From Ramlibacter sp. (GTDB lineage: Bacteria > Pseudomonadota > Gammaproteobacteria > Burkholderiales > Burkholderiaceae_C): 13,359 nucleotides of DNA. Below are positions 1 to 7,502 of the stretch, in pieces; the stretch's first letter is position 1, and each line of letters starts with the position of its first letter. Location: positions 1 to 13,359 of the forward strand of contig JAJNBO010000032.1 of NCBI GenBank assembly GCA_021156245.1, written 5' to 3'. The position numbers and the translations under genes were made by a program. The notes below the pieces were generated by a model, which was not told the DNA's origin, did not search any database, and saw only the letters and a program-made list of their open reading frames with translations.

Positions 1-234
1 GTGGATGTCGCGCAGCGTGATGTCCTCCAGCGGACAGGAGAGCACCCAGCCGCCGCCGTGCCCCTTGGCAGAGGCGACGAAACCCGCATCGCGCAGCCCG
101 GCCATCAGGCGCCGGATGACCACCGGATTCGTCTGCATTGCCTGGGCGAGCCATTCCGAGGTTGCGGGCCTGCCCAGCTCGGCCATGTGAAGCAGGCAGT
201 GGAGGACGCCCGAAAGGCGGCTGTCTCGTTTCAT
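1..234 (-). CDS. Rrf2-family transcriptional regulator (3' end beyond window)
   Basis: Reading the minus strand from ATG at 234-232 gives 78 codons open to the window edge, beginning [20 protein letters not shown]. The winged helix is visible: a helical N-terminus, a helix-turn-helix around residues 25-50 ([20 protein letters not shown]) and the family hallmark '[22 protein letters not shown]' wing with the G-x-G-G-G turn at about residues 58-62. This layout is typical of Rrf2 proteins of the YwnA type, which are about 130-150 aa, so roughly half the protein is missing. No cysteine cluster of the IscR/NsrR kind can be judged because that region lies outside the window. The start is fixed because upstream ATGs on this strand (253 and 245) run into stops within five codons. 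No Shine-Dalgarno is visible, since the leader is occupied by a palindrome that reaches into the start codon. That suggests autorepression, an inference. Confidence 0.88.
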   Translation of the reverse strand, partial: MKRDSRLSGVLHCLLHMAELGRPATSEWLAQAMQTNPVVIRRLMAGLRDAGFVASAKGHGGGWVLSCPLEDITLRDIH

Positions 235-253
235 GCAACTATCATAGTTGCAT
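233..253. promoter_or_regulatory. Perfect 21-bp palindrome, probable autoregulatory operator of the Rrf2 gene
   Basis: Arms ATGCAACTAT (233-242) and ATAGTTGCAT (244-253) are perfect inverted repeats around a single central C at 243. The site includes two bases of the Rrf2 start codon and fills nearly half of the 44-bp gap to the upstream regulator gene. Rrf2 regulators bind dyad-symmetric sites, commonly in their own promoters, so this is the expected operator. Its low GC stands out from the surrounding sequence. Binding itself is inferred. Confidence 0.8.
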
Positions 254-278
254 GAGATGAACCCTGCGGGCGTGCGGG

Positions 279-3173
279 TTACCCGGTCGCCAACAGGCGC
301 GCCCTTGCCAACGCCGGGCTGGCGCTGCCCGCGTATGCGGGCAGCGCATCCCGCAATCGCACCAGCGCCGATGCCGATTCGGGCGTGCCCAGGGTCGCGA
401 GACCCACCAGCGCCTCGACGGCGAAGTGCCCCGCGTTCTGCTCCCGGGCGAAAGCGAGTGCCCTCGCATAGGCTTGCGCGCTGTCCGCTGTGCTGCGGGC
501 AGCCCGCAAGGCATCACCGCGTAACGTCCACATCGGTGCCACGAGGCAGAGGTCGCCCCGCTCGTGCGCGAACGTCAAACCTGTTTCGATCGACGCCAGG
601 GCTTCGTCGATCCGGCCCGAGCCGATGCAGGCTTGCGCATGGCAGACGTAGAAGGCGCTCAGGCCGGCGACCATCCCGATGCGGCGGCAGTTGGTCTCGC
701 CGGCGCGCATCTCCGCCAGCCCCGCTTCCACGTCGCCCAGTGCGGCTATTGCCCACCCGTGAATCCAGGAGTGACCGCCGGGGCCGCGCCACATGCCATG
801 GCGTTCGGCAAGGGTGAAGATGCGCTCGACCGTCTGCTTCGCCTGCAAGGCGTCGCCGGCCAGGTAGTGGATGACGCCCTGGAAATGCAGGGCCACCGCC
901 AGCGAAAGCGGATGGTTCAGTTTTTCCGCCAGCTGCACAGCCTGGGCAATGCTGCCGCGCGAGCGTGCGGTGTCGCCCTTCCACCAGCACACCAGCGCCC
1001 GGTAGCTCATGACCTCCACGCCCGGATCCTGGAGGAACATCGCCGGGGGCAGGTCCGCACCGACACGCTCGTACGCCGCGGCGGCGGCCTCGAAATGCGC
1101 GAGGGCGCCATCCAGCTGCCCCGTGTGGCAGAGCGTCAATCCCATGGAGCTATGGCCGGCGAGCCGCAGGGCGTCGTCGCCCGCGACCTCCCCCAGCTCC
1201 AGGATCCGCGTGGCCAGCATCTCTGCGCGCGCCAGGTCGGCGCAGGCGAAATTCACCCACCACATGCCGTGCAGGGCCCTCGCGCGCGCCGGGGTGGCGG
1301 GCAGGACTTCGCACAGGGCCTGGGCGCGGCCGAACGCCTGCGCCACTTCGGGCGCCGAGTAGGAAGTCAGATGCGTCAAGGCCACGCCTTCCATGACGCG
1401 CAAGTCCAGCTCGATCTCGCTCAGGGCCGTGGACTCCGGCATCTCGGCCAGGAGCTTGCAGGCGCGCCGAGTCGCACGCAGCGCCTCTTGCATCGCCGAA
1501 CGCTCCAGCGCCTTCGCGGCCGCCAACCGAAGGTAGGTGACGGCGCGGGAAAAGTCGCCTCCACGCTCGAAATGCATGGCCAGCTCCGCCGCGATGGTTG
1601 CCGCGCCGAGTCCGTGTGCTGCCTGCAGCGCCTGTGCGAGGCCGAGATGGGCTGCCATCCGCTGCGCGCGACTCGCCGTGCGATAGAACACGTGGCGGTA
1701 CAAGGCGTGCCGGAACGCGTACTTCGCGGAGATGCGCCCGTCGGGCAGGGTGGTCGCGCCGGCGCTGCGCAACCATTGGTGCTGGAGCACCAGTGCATCA
1801 AGCCCGTCCTGCAGCGTGCCGGCATCCACCTGCAGGTAATCGGCCAGCGGCACATGCAGGAACTCGACGCCCGACACGCTCGCCGCGCTCAGCCATCGCT
1901 GCTGCGCCGTGTCCAGCCGCGCGATCTGCTTTTCGATCAGGCCCGCGATGTTGACCGGGATGACCTGGCGCGGTTCTCCCGCCACGGCCCAGCCTGCCGG
2001 CACTTGCGTGATCACGCCTTCGGTGCGCAGTTCGTCCAGCACGCTGGAGACGAAGAGCGGCAAGCCCTCCGTGTGCGCGTGCAATGCCTGCACCAGAGAG
2101 TCCGGACAGTGCAACCCGGCGAAGCGGCGTTCGATGAAGTCGCGCACCTCGGTCTCGGAAAACGCCTCCAGGTCGAGTTCCTCGCACAGGCGATGCAAGC
2201 GCAATTCCTGGCGCTGGCTCTTGAGCGGGTGGTCGCTCAGGATGATGTCGGTCGGCCGGTAGCTCCCTACCAGCAGCAGCCTGGCGCTGCTACGGCGGCG
2301 GGCCAGGTAGCCGATCAAGGCAACGGTGGCGGGATCGCTCCAGTGCAGGTCTTCCAGCACCAGCAGCAGGGGCTGCCCGGCAGCGGCACGTTCCAGCAGC
2401 TCGCCGGCTTCCCGCAACATCCTGTCCTGGGTGGCTCCGGTCACCTCCCGGGCGAGTTGCCGGCGGTCCTGATCGGTCAGGAACCAAGGCAACTGCGCCA
2501 GCCACGTGGGGGCGACCTGCCGCATGAGCGGCAGCAAGGTGTCTTGCGATTGCCGGCACAAGTGGTTCAGCGCCTCCAGCACCGGCATGTGGGGTTCGCT
2601 GCCGCCGAAATGCTCGATGCATTGGCCTGACGCCACGCGCACGCCGGGCGCATCGGCCACGAAGCGGTCGATCAAGGTCGTCTTTCCAATGCCGGGTTCG
2701 CCCGCCACCAGCACGACCTGCGGCCTGCCTTCCCGCGCGGACGCGAGGCAGCGGTGCAAGACGGCCATCGGGGCGCTGCGGCCGACCAGCGCACTGCCAG
2801 CCTCCACCCCGTGCGCCCGAATTTCCGCCGCGACGACCTCCGTGCTGGCGGCGAGGGGGTGGATGAAGCGGTAGCCGCGGCGCGATGCGGTTTCGATGTA
2901 GCGGGGATTCCTGGCGTCGTCGCCCAGCGCCGCGCGCAGCTGGCTCACCAGGGTTTTCAGGACCGACTCGCTCACGTGCTGGTGGCCCCACACCGCATCG
3001 AGCAGCGCGTCCTTCACCACCAGCTTTCCGGGTTCCCTGACCAGCGTGCAGAGCACTGCGAAGGCCTTGGGCGCCAGTTCCACGGCCTGCCCGTTGCAAG
3101 CCAGGCGAGCGTTCACCTCGTCCAGCAGGTAGTCGCCGAACCGCGCCAGCAGGGGGGAGGAGGGGGGCGTCAT
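279..3173 (-). CDS. Winged-helix / AAA-type ATPase / helical-repeat transcriptional regulator
   Basis: A 964-aa protein (start [18 protein letters not shown]). Residues about 10-107 form an OmpR/PhoB/CadC-type winged helix, with the typical [11 protein letters not shown] segment, the [24 protein letters not shown] recognition region and the [14 protein letters not shown] wing. There is no receiver domain. An NTPase module follows: Walker [10 protein letters not shown] at about 158-166, Walker [13 protein letters not shown] at about 269-280 and a [11 protein letters not shown] strand at about 299-309, as in LuxR/MalT-like signal-transduction ATPases. The C-terminal half is alanine-rich helices resembling TPR repeats (for example the [32 protein letters not shown] region). 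No membrane segment is seen, so it is cytoplasmic. The frame stays open to a GTG at 3254, adding 27 residues that are basic and not part of the fold, so 3173 is preferred. It is divergent from the exporter operon starting at 3300, which it probably controls (inference). The inducer is unknown. Confidence 0.88.
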   Translation of the reverse strand: MTPPSSPLLARFGDYLLDEVNARLACNGQAVELAPKAFAVLCTLVREPGKLVVKDALLDAVWGHQHVSESVLKTLVSQLRAALGDDARNPRYIETASRRGYRFIHPLAASTEVVAAEIRAHGVEAGSALVGRSAPMAVLHRCLASAREGRPQVVLVAGEPGIGKTTLIDRFVADAPGVRVASGQCIEHFGGSEPHMPVLEALNHLCRQSQDTLLPLMRQVAPTWLAQLPWFLTDQDRRQLAREVTGATQDRMLREAGELLERAAAGQPLLLVLEDLHWSDPATVALIGYLARRRSSARLLLVGSYRPTDIILSDHPLKSQRQELRLHRLCEELDLEAFSETEVRDFIERRFAGLHCPDSLVQALHAHTEGLPLFVSSVLDELRTEGVITQVPAGWAVAGEPRQVIPVNIAGLIEKQIARLDTAQQRWLSAASVSGVEFLHVPLADYLQVDAGTLQDGLDALVLQHQWLRSAGATTLPDGRISAKYAFRHALYRHVFYRTASRAQRMAAHLGLAQALQAAHGLGAATIAAELAMHFERGGDFSRAVTYLRLAAAKALERSAMQEALRATRRACKLLAEMPESTALSEIELDLRVMEGVALTHLTSYSAPEVAQAFGRAQALCEVLPATPARARALHGMWWVNFACADLARAEMLATRILELGEVAGDDALRLAGHSSMGLTLCHTGQLDGALAHFEAAAAAYERVGADLPPAMFLQDPGVEVMSYRALVCWWKGDTARSRGSIAQAVQLAEKLNHPLSLAVALHFQGVIHYLAGDALQAKQTVERIFTLAERHGMWRGPGGHSWIHGWAIAALGDVEAGLAEMRAGETNCRRIGMVAGLSAFYVCHAQACIGSGRIDEALASIETGLTFAHERGDLCLVAPMWTLRGDALRAARSTADSAQAYARALAFAREQNAGHFAVEALVGLATLGTPESASALVRLRDALPAYAGSASPALARARLLATG

Positions 3174-3201
3174 GGATGGGGGCCTGCGCCAATGTACTGC
3201 A

Positions 3202-3264
3202 GGCTTCGGCCGCCCGATCCAGACCGAAGCCGGACGGTTTCGATACGACTTCACGGAAGCCGGA
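3202..3264. promoter_or_regulatory. Three C[CG]GAAGCC half-sites in the divergent regulator/exporter promoter region
   Basis: The 126-bp divergent region (3174-3299) holds GGCTTCGG at 3202-3209 and CCGAAGCC at 3224-3231, a perfect 8-bp inverted pair with centres 22 bp apart, about two helical turns. A third copy, GAAGCCGGA at 3256-3264, directly repeats 3226-3234 with a 30-bp period. Spaced half-sites like these are typical for OmpR-type winged-helix regulators, which bind as tandem dimers. The regulator encoded next door has such a domain, so these are candidate binding sites. No convincing -35/-10 pair could be assigned. Confidence 0.5.
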
Positions 3265-3299
3265 ACCTAACCTCGGGCCCTGCTGAAACACCAAGCGCC

Positions 3300-3521
3300 A
3301 TGACCCTCCTTCCCTACCCCGCGTATCCCAGTGCAGGCGGCTATGTGCTCCGGTTGCACCGTGATGCGCGTCCGGCGCAGGGTGTCCTGGCCGGCCGCCT
3401 GGAGCACATCGCCAGCGGCGCGGCCGTCCATTTCGCATCCGCCTCCGAACTCATCGCATGGCTTGAGCTTCATGCGGCGACCTTGCCCCCGTCCGGCAGC
3501 GATGCGACGGACACGCCATGA
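3300..3521 (+). CDS. Small uncharacterised protein (73 aa), first gene of exporter operon
   Basis: ATG at 3300 gives MTLLPYPAYPSAGGYVLRLHRDARPAQGVLAGRLEHIASGAAVHFASASELIAWLELHAATLPPSGSDATDTP. It has no signal peptide or membrane segment. The layout suggests a compact soluble fold: a strand YVLRLHRDA, a second strand GVLAGRLEHIASG, a third strand VHFASASE and a helix LIAWLELHAA. Short proteins with this 'YVLRLHRD...GRLEH..SG...F.S..EL..WL' pattern are, as far as I recall, recurrent unnamed proteins in Burkholderiales, but I cannot name a domain. No strong ribosome binding site precedes the ATG. The frame is open far upstream, but that part overlaps the divergent regulator. The stop overlaps an ATG (ATGA at 3518-3521). 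It is the first gene after the divergent promoter. Function unknown. Confidence 0.68.
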   Translation: MTLLPYPAYPSAGGYVLRLHRDARPAQGVLAGRLEHIASGAAVHFASASELIAWLELHAATLPPSGSDATDTP

Positions 3522-3554
3522 GCCTGGCGAAAGACCTCCCCGCAATCCAACCTC

Positions 3555-3560
3555 GAAAGG
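3555..3560 (+). promoter_or_regulatory. Shine-Dalgarno GAAAGG deciding the GTG start of the DUF3995 gene
   Basis: GAAAGG lies seven bases before GTG at 3568. It supports this GTG rather than the internal ATG at 3608, which would remove the conserved first transmembrane segment. Confidence 0.6.
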
Positions 3561-3567
3561 TGACACC

Positions 3568-3990
3568 GTGACCCCCGTTATCGCGCCACTTCTATCCGCC
3601 GTCTTCATGGCCCTTGCCGCATGGCATTTCTTCATGGCCGTCGCCGGGCCGCGCAACGCCATCGCGGCGGTTCCCACCGTCGATGGCAAGCCGCTGTTCG
3701 TGCCCTCCGCGGCCGCCACGGTGCTGGTGGGACTGGGGCTGGCGTCCTTCGCGGTGCTGGTCCTGGCCAAGGCCGGCACGGTGTGGCTCGGCCTGCCGCA
3801 ATGGACGCTCGCGTGGATGTGCGCCTATCTCGCGATCGGCCTGGCGGCCCGGGCGGTCGGCGACTTCCGTCATGTCGGCTTCTTCAAGAAGGTGAAGTCC
3901 GGCGCGTTCGCGCGGATGGACACGTTCGTGTATTCCCCTCTTTGCGCGGTGCTGGCGGCCGGGGTGTCGGTGGTGGGTTTCGATGTTTGA
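3568..3990 (+). CDS. DUF3995-family integral membrane protein
   Basis: The GTG start gives a 140-aa hydrophobic protein beginning MTPVIAPLLSAVFMALAAWHFFMAVAGP. Family-like features are the early A-x-H-F motif in the first membrane segment (AWHFFMAVAG, about residues 18-27), the periplasm- or cytosol-facing AAVPTVDGKPLFVPS loop (about 33-47), and the C-terminal FFKKVKSGAFARMDTFVYSPLC motif (about 107-128) before a last hydrophobic stretch. Four membrane segments are expected, at about residues 4-26, 48-68, 78-97 and 122-138. This matches the DUF3995 pattern, whose biochemical function is not established. It sits 46 bases after the 73-aa gene and overlaps the next membrane gene by eight bases, so it is very likely translated with the exporter operon. 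It may modify or assist the transporter or act on the same stress. That is inference. Confidence 0.8.
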   Translation: MTPVIAPLLSAVFMALAAWHFFMAVAGPRNAIAAVPTVDGKPLFVPSAAATVLVGLGLASFAVLVLAKAGTVWLGLPQWTLAWMCAYLAIGLAARAVGDFRHVGFFKKVKSGAFARMDTFVYSPLCAVLAAGVSVVGFDV

Positions 3991-4456
3991 GCGCGTCCGC
4001 CTCGAGGCCGGCATGCGGATGCTGCCTGTCCTCACCGGTGGCCTGTGCGCCGGTCTGGTCGTCGTCGCCGGCGAGGCGCTGCTCAACCTGCTCGTGCTCG
4101 CCAGCGAATGGAAGGCACAGGCGACGCGCCTTTCGCTGCCTGCGCCCACCCCTTTCGCAGCCGTTCAGGCCGTGCTCAAGCTGCTCTTGCTGGGGGCCAT
4201 CACCATGGGCCTCGGCAAGCTCCTGCTGCCCGCCGTGAAGCATCCGGCGCTGGCCGACCTGTCGGCAGGGCTGCTGGTCTGGTTGCTGGTCTGGGCCTGG
4301 GTGCAGTGGGGCATGCTGATTGCCGGGTACGTGACGCCCCGCATCGCAACGACCACGGTGGCGTGGGGCCTGGTGGAGCTTCCGCTGGCGGCGCTCTGCG
4401 GCGGGCTCGTCCTGCGATGGACCCAGACGCAGGTCGCCCCGGGAGACTTGTGGTGA
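3983..4456 (+). CDS. Four-helix membrane protein of unknown function
   Basis: A 157-aa protein (MFERVRLEAGMRMLPVLTGG...) whose ATG lies eight bases inside the DUF3995 gene. Four hydrophobic segments are evident at about residues 13-40, 57-83, 90-117 and 120-146. A KLLLPAVKHPALADLS connector lies between the second and third helices, and the tryptophan-rich third helix reads WLLVWAWVQWGM. I recognise no domain. It is not an ABC permease: it is too short and has no ATPase-coupling helix motif. Its stop overlaps the GTG of the following adaptor gene (GTGA, 4453-4456), so translation is probably coupled. Together with the DUF3995 protein it gives this exporter two extra small membrane components. 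Function unknown. Confidence 0.8.
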   Translation: MFERVRLEAGMRMLPVLTGGLCAGLVVVAGEALLNLLVLASEWKAQATRLSLPAPTPFAAVQAVLKLLLLGAITMGLGKLLLPAVKHPALADLSAGLLVWLLVWAWVQWGMLIAGYVTPRIATTTVAWGLVELPLAALCGGLVLRWTQTQVAPGDLW

Positions 4457-5418
4457 ACGCCCGCCAGCTTCTTCCGCTCGTGTGCGCAGGCCTTGCTCTT
4501 GGCGTCCTCGGCGCCTGCTCGGATCCCCGGGATCCTGGCTGGTCCGGCTATGCCGAAGCGGAGTACGTCTACGTCGCCGCGCCCCTGGCGGGAACCATGA
4601 GCGCCTTGCACGTGCAGGCGGGAGAGCAGGTCGCCCCAGGCCAGGCCTTGTTCGGGTTGGAGACCGAGGCGGAGCAGGCGGCGTCCGCGGAAGCGAACGC
4701 GCGCCTCGCCGTCGCGCGCTTCCAGGCGGAGAACACCGACAAGGGCAAGCGCGCGGACGAAGTGGCCGTGAACGAGGCGCAGCTGGAGCAGGCGCGTGCG
4801 CAGGCGCGCCTGGCGCAGCAGGACCTTGCGCGCAAGCGGGATCTCGTGGCGCAAGGTTTCATTTCGCGCGCACAGCTGGACGAAGCGCAGGCGGTGCTGG
4901 CGCAGGCGCAGGCCCGCGTGGCGGAGTTCGCGTCGGCTGTCCAAGTGGCCAGGCTTCCGGCGCGCGCCGACGAGCGGGCCGCCGCGGATGCCGGTGTGGA
5001 CGCCGCGCGCCACGCCTTGCGGCAGACCGAGTGGCGGCGGGCGCAGAAGCAGCGGGTCGCGCCGCAGGCCGGCCAGGTGGCGGACACCTTCTACAGGCCG
5101 GGCGAGTTCGTGCCCGCCGGCCAACCCGTGGTCGCCTTGCTGCCGCCGGGCAGCGTGAAGGCGAGGTTCTTCGTGCCGGAGACACAGTTGCACGCCGTGT
5201 CGCTCGGAAGCGCGGTGACCCTTTCCTGCGACGGCTGCGAGTCGCCGGTAGCAGCGCGGGTCAGCCATATCGCCACGCGTCCGGAGTACACGCCCCCTGT
5301 GATCTATTCGAACGAACAGCGCAGCAAGCTGGTGTTTCTGGCCGAAGCGCGGCCCGCCGCGGTGGACGCGCCGCGCTTGCGTCCCGGGCAGCCGCTGATC
5401 GTGCAGGTGATGCGGTGA
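4453..5418 (+). CDS. HlyD/YbhG-type periplasmic adaptor lipoprotein (membrane fusion protein)
   Basis: A 321-aa protein from a GTG start that overlaps the previous stop. Residues 1-21 are a signal peptide ending in a lipobox (VLGAC, Cys22), so the protein is predicted to be lipidated and anchored to the inner membrane facing the periplasm. A biotinyl/lipoyl half-domain follows (YVAAPLAGTMSALHVQAGEQVAPGQALFGLE, about 40-70), then a long alanine/glutamine-rich coiled-coil hairpin (about 73-200) with the RKRDLVAQGFISRAQLDEAQ hinge. The second half-motif is RVAPQAGQVADTFYRPGEFVPAGQPV (about 210-235). The beta-barrel part contains a C-x-x-C pair (Cys259, Cys262) and the signature RPEYTPPVIYSNEQRSKLVF seen in YbhG-like adaptors. 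It would link the ABC permease encoded downstream to a TolC-like channel not present in the window. Confidence 0.92.
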   Translation: MNARQLLPLVCAGLALGVLGACSDPRDPGWSGYAEAEYVYVAAPLAGTMSALHVQAGEQVAPGQALFGLETEAEQAASAEANARLAVARFQAENTDKGKRADEVAVNEAQLEQARAQARLAQQDLARKRDLVAQGFISRAQLDEAQAVLAQAQARVAEFASAVQVARLPARADERAAADAGVDAARHALRQTEWRRAQKQRVAPQAGQVADTFYRPGEFVPAGQPVVALLPPGSVKARFFVPETQLHAVSLGSAVTLSCDGCESPVAARVSHIATRPEYTPPVIYSNEQRSKLVFLAEARPAAVDAPRLRPGQPLIVQVMR

Positions 5419-6359
5419 GCGGCTTTGCGATCGACGTGCGGGGGCTGACAAAGTCCTTCGGCGGCCGCACCGTCGTGGACGACGTGGACCTGCAAGTGGC
5501 GCAAGGCCGCATCTGCGGATTTCTCGGCCCCAACGGCAGCGGCAAGACCACCAGCATCCGCATGTTGTGCGGCCTGCTCGAGCCCGACGCGGGCGAAGGC
5601 ACCTGCCTCGGGCTCGACGTCATCCGGCAGGCGCGGGAGATCAAGGAGCAAGCCGGCTACATGACGCAGAAGTTCGGCTGGTACGAAGACCTGACCATCC
5701 GCGAGAACCTGGAGTTCATCGCCCGCTTGTTCGCAGTTCCCGGGCGCGCGCGCGCGGTCGACGAAGCGCTCCGGCGGCTGGGGCTGGGCGATCGCCAGCA
5801 CCAGCTGGCCGGCTCGCTTTCGGGGGGCTGGAAGCAGCGCCTGGCGCTGGCGGGCTGCCTGATCCACAGGCCGCGCCTGCTGCTGCTCGACGAGCCCACG
5901 GCCGGCGTCGACCCCAAGGCGCGCCGCGACTTCTGGGACGAGATCCACCGGCTGGCCGCCGAAGGCATCACGGTGCTGGTCTCCACGCACTACATGGACG
6001 AAGCGGAGCGGTGCCACGAACTCGTGTACATCGCCTATGGCAGGGTGCTGGCACGTGGCACCGAGCGCGAAATCCTCGCGCAGGCCGGCCTGTCGGTCTG
6101 GCTGGTCCAGGGCGAAGGCGCGGCAGCGCTGGCGGAGCCGCTCAAGCGTGCGCCCGGCGTGCTATCCGTGAGCGCCTTCGGCAATGCCCTGCACGTGGCG
6201 GGCGAAGACCGGCTGCTGATGGAGCACGCGATGCAGGGCTTGCGTGACCGCCCCGGACTGGTCGTGCGCCCGGCCGATGCAACACTGGAAGACGTGTTCA
6301 TCAGTCTCATCGGCAAGGCGAAAGACAATTTCGCGCCGGCGGCGAAGGCGCAGGCATGA
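5415..6359 (+). CDS. ABC exporter ATP-binding subunit (YbhF-like)
   Basis: A 314-aa ATPase from GTG at 5415, overlapping the adaptor stop (GTGA). All nucleotide-binding motifs are intact: Walker A GPNGSGKTT (38-46), Q-loop Gln85 in YMTQKFGWYEDLTI, signature LSGGW (135-139), Walker B LLLLDE (155-160) with the D-loop GVDPKAR, and the H-loop histidine in VSTHYMDEAERC (His192). The C-terminal extension after about residue 215, ending in a 'ATLEDVFISLIG' motif, is typical of drug and ABC-2 exporter ATPases. It energises the permease encoded immediately downstream, with which it overlaps by ATGA at 6356-6359. The substrate cannot be read from sequence. YbhFSR-type systems are linked to drug and cation export. 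Confidence 0.95.
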   Translation: MSGFAIDVRGLTKSFGGRTVVDDVDLQVAQGRICGFLGPNGSGKTTSIRMLCGLLEPDAGEGTCLGLDVIRQAREIKEQAGYMTQKFGWYEDLTIRENLEFIARLFAVPGRARAVDEALRRLGLGDRQHQLAGSLSGGWKQRLALAGCLIHRPRLLLLDEPTAGVDPKARRDFWDEIHRLAAEGITVLVSTHYMDEAERCHELVYIAYGRVLARGTEREILAQAGLSVWLVQGEGAAALAEPLKRAPGVLSVSAFGNALHVAGEDRLLMEHAMQGLRDRPGLVVRPADATLEDVFISLIGKAKDNFAPAAKAQA

Positions 6360-7486
6360 ACTTCTCTGTCCATCGGATGCTGGCCGTGTTCATCAAGGAG
6401 TTCCAGCAGATGCTGCGCGACCGCCTCACATTCGGCATGGCGGTCGGCGTCCCCATCCTGCAGCTGGTGCTGTTCGGTTTCGCGATCAACACCGACCCGC
6501 GAGCCTTGCCGACCGCACTGGTTTCCGCCGAGAGCAGCCCACTCGCCGGCAGCATCGCGGCTGCCATGCAGAACACCGGCTACTTCCGCGTCACGCACCA
6601 GGGCACCAGTGACCATGCGGCAGAGAAGATGCTCGAGGCAGGCGAGGTCCAGTTCCTGGTGGTGATCCCGCCCCAGTTCAGCCGCCGGCTCGTGCGCGGC
6701 GAGCGGCCCGCCTTGCTGGTGGCCGTCGACGCGACCGACCCCTCCGCGTCGGGCAATGCCCTGGCCGCGCTGAACACGGCCGCCGCGCAGGCGCTAGCGC
6801 GAGACCTCCTGGGCCCGCTGCGCGAACTGCAGCCGCAGCCACCACCCTACGAGGTGGTCGTTCACCGCCGCTACAACCCGGAGGGTCTCGCGCGCTACAA
6901 CATCGTGCCGGGCCTGATCGGCACGATCCTGACCATGACGATGGTCATGCTGACGGCCTTGGCGATGACACGCGAACGGGAGCGGGGCACCATGGAGAAC
7001 CTGCTGGCGACGCCGGTGCGTCCGGCCGAAGTCATGACCGGCAAGATCCTGCCGTACGTGGTGATCGGTTACGTGCAGCTGGCGGTGATCATGGGGGCTG
7101 CGTGGTTGCTCTTCGACGTACCGATGGCGGGCAGCTTCGGGCTCCTGATGGCGATGATCGGCGTGTTCATCGTGGCCAACCTCGGTGTCGGCTTCACGTT
7201 CTCCACCGTCGCGCGCAACCAGCTTCAGGCCATGCAGATGACGTTCTTCTTCTTCCTGCCCAGCATGCTGCTGTCGGGATTCATGTTCCCCTTCCGCGCC
7301 ATGCCGCAGTGGGCGCAGTGGTTCGGCGAAGTGCTGCCGCTGACGCACTTCCTGCGCATCGTGAGAGGCATCATGCTCAAGGGCAACCCGGCGGCCGTCG
7401 TGTTGCCCGAGCTGTGGCCCATGCTGCTGTTCACCAGCCTGGCTTGCTTTGTCGCCCTGCGCCGCTACCGGCGGACGCTGGACTGA
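6356..7486 (+). CDS. ABC-2 type exporter permease (YbhS/YhhJ-like)
   Basis: A 376-aa inner-membrane protein. Residues about 1-24 are a cytoplasmic amphipathic start (VFIKEFQQMLRDRLTFG). The first membrane helix at about 25-45 is followed by a large periplasmic domain (about 46-180, including ALVSAESSPLAGSIAAAMQ and VVVHRRYNPEGLARYNIVPG). Five more hydrophobic segments fill the C-terminal half. The cytoplasmic loop RERERGTMENLLATPVRPAEVMTGKILPY (about 206-234) is the ABC-2 coupling signature, and FFFLPSMLLSGFMFPFRAMPQWAQW is the typical late helix pair. The length fits the family. The operon carries one permease gene, so the complex is presumably a homodimer; related ybh operons carry two (ybhS and ybhR). 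The gene closes the operon; only 16 bases separate it from the convergent permease at 7503, and I see no terminator there. Confidence 0.95.
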   Translation: MNFSVHRMLAVFIKEFQQMLRDRLTFGMAVGVPILQLVLFGFAINTDPRALPTALVSAESSPLAGSIAAAMQNTGYFRVTHQGTSDHAAEKMLEAGEVQFLVVIPPQFSRRLVRGERPALLVAVDATDPSASGNALAALNTAAAQALARDLLGPLRELQPQPPPYEVVVHRRYNPEGLARYNIVPGLIGTILTMTMVMLTALAMTRERERGTMENLLATPVRPAEVMTGKILPYVVIGYVQLAVIMGAAWLLFDVPMAGSFGLLMAMIGVFIVANLGVGFTFSTVARNQLQAMQMTFFFFLPSMLLSGFMFPFRAMPQWAQWFGEVLPLTHFLRIVRGIMLKGNPAAVVLPELWPMLLFTSLACFVALRRYRRTLD

Positions 7487-7502
7487 ACCGTTTCCGCGTT
7501 CC

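Noticed and set aside
564..2630. Long plus-strand open frame of 688 codons
   Set aside because: It is antisense to the regulator gene, whose minus-strand frame shows winged-helix and Walker motifs. The plus-strand translation is arginine/glutamine/histidine-rich with no recognisable fold, a normal high-GC shadow.
3174..3254. Upstream extension of the big regulator to a GTG at 3254
   Set aside because: The extra 27 residues are basic and unlike the winged-helix fold, and would overlap the candidate operator repeats, so the ATG at 3173 is preferred.
4165..5451. Minus-strand open frame of 428 codons
   Set aside because: Antisense to the adaptor lipoprotein and four-helix membrane genes, which have family motifs and overlapping operon junctions.
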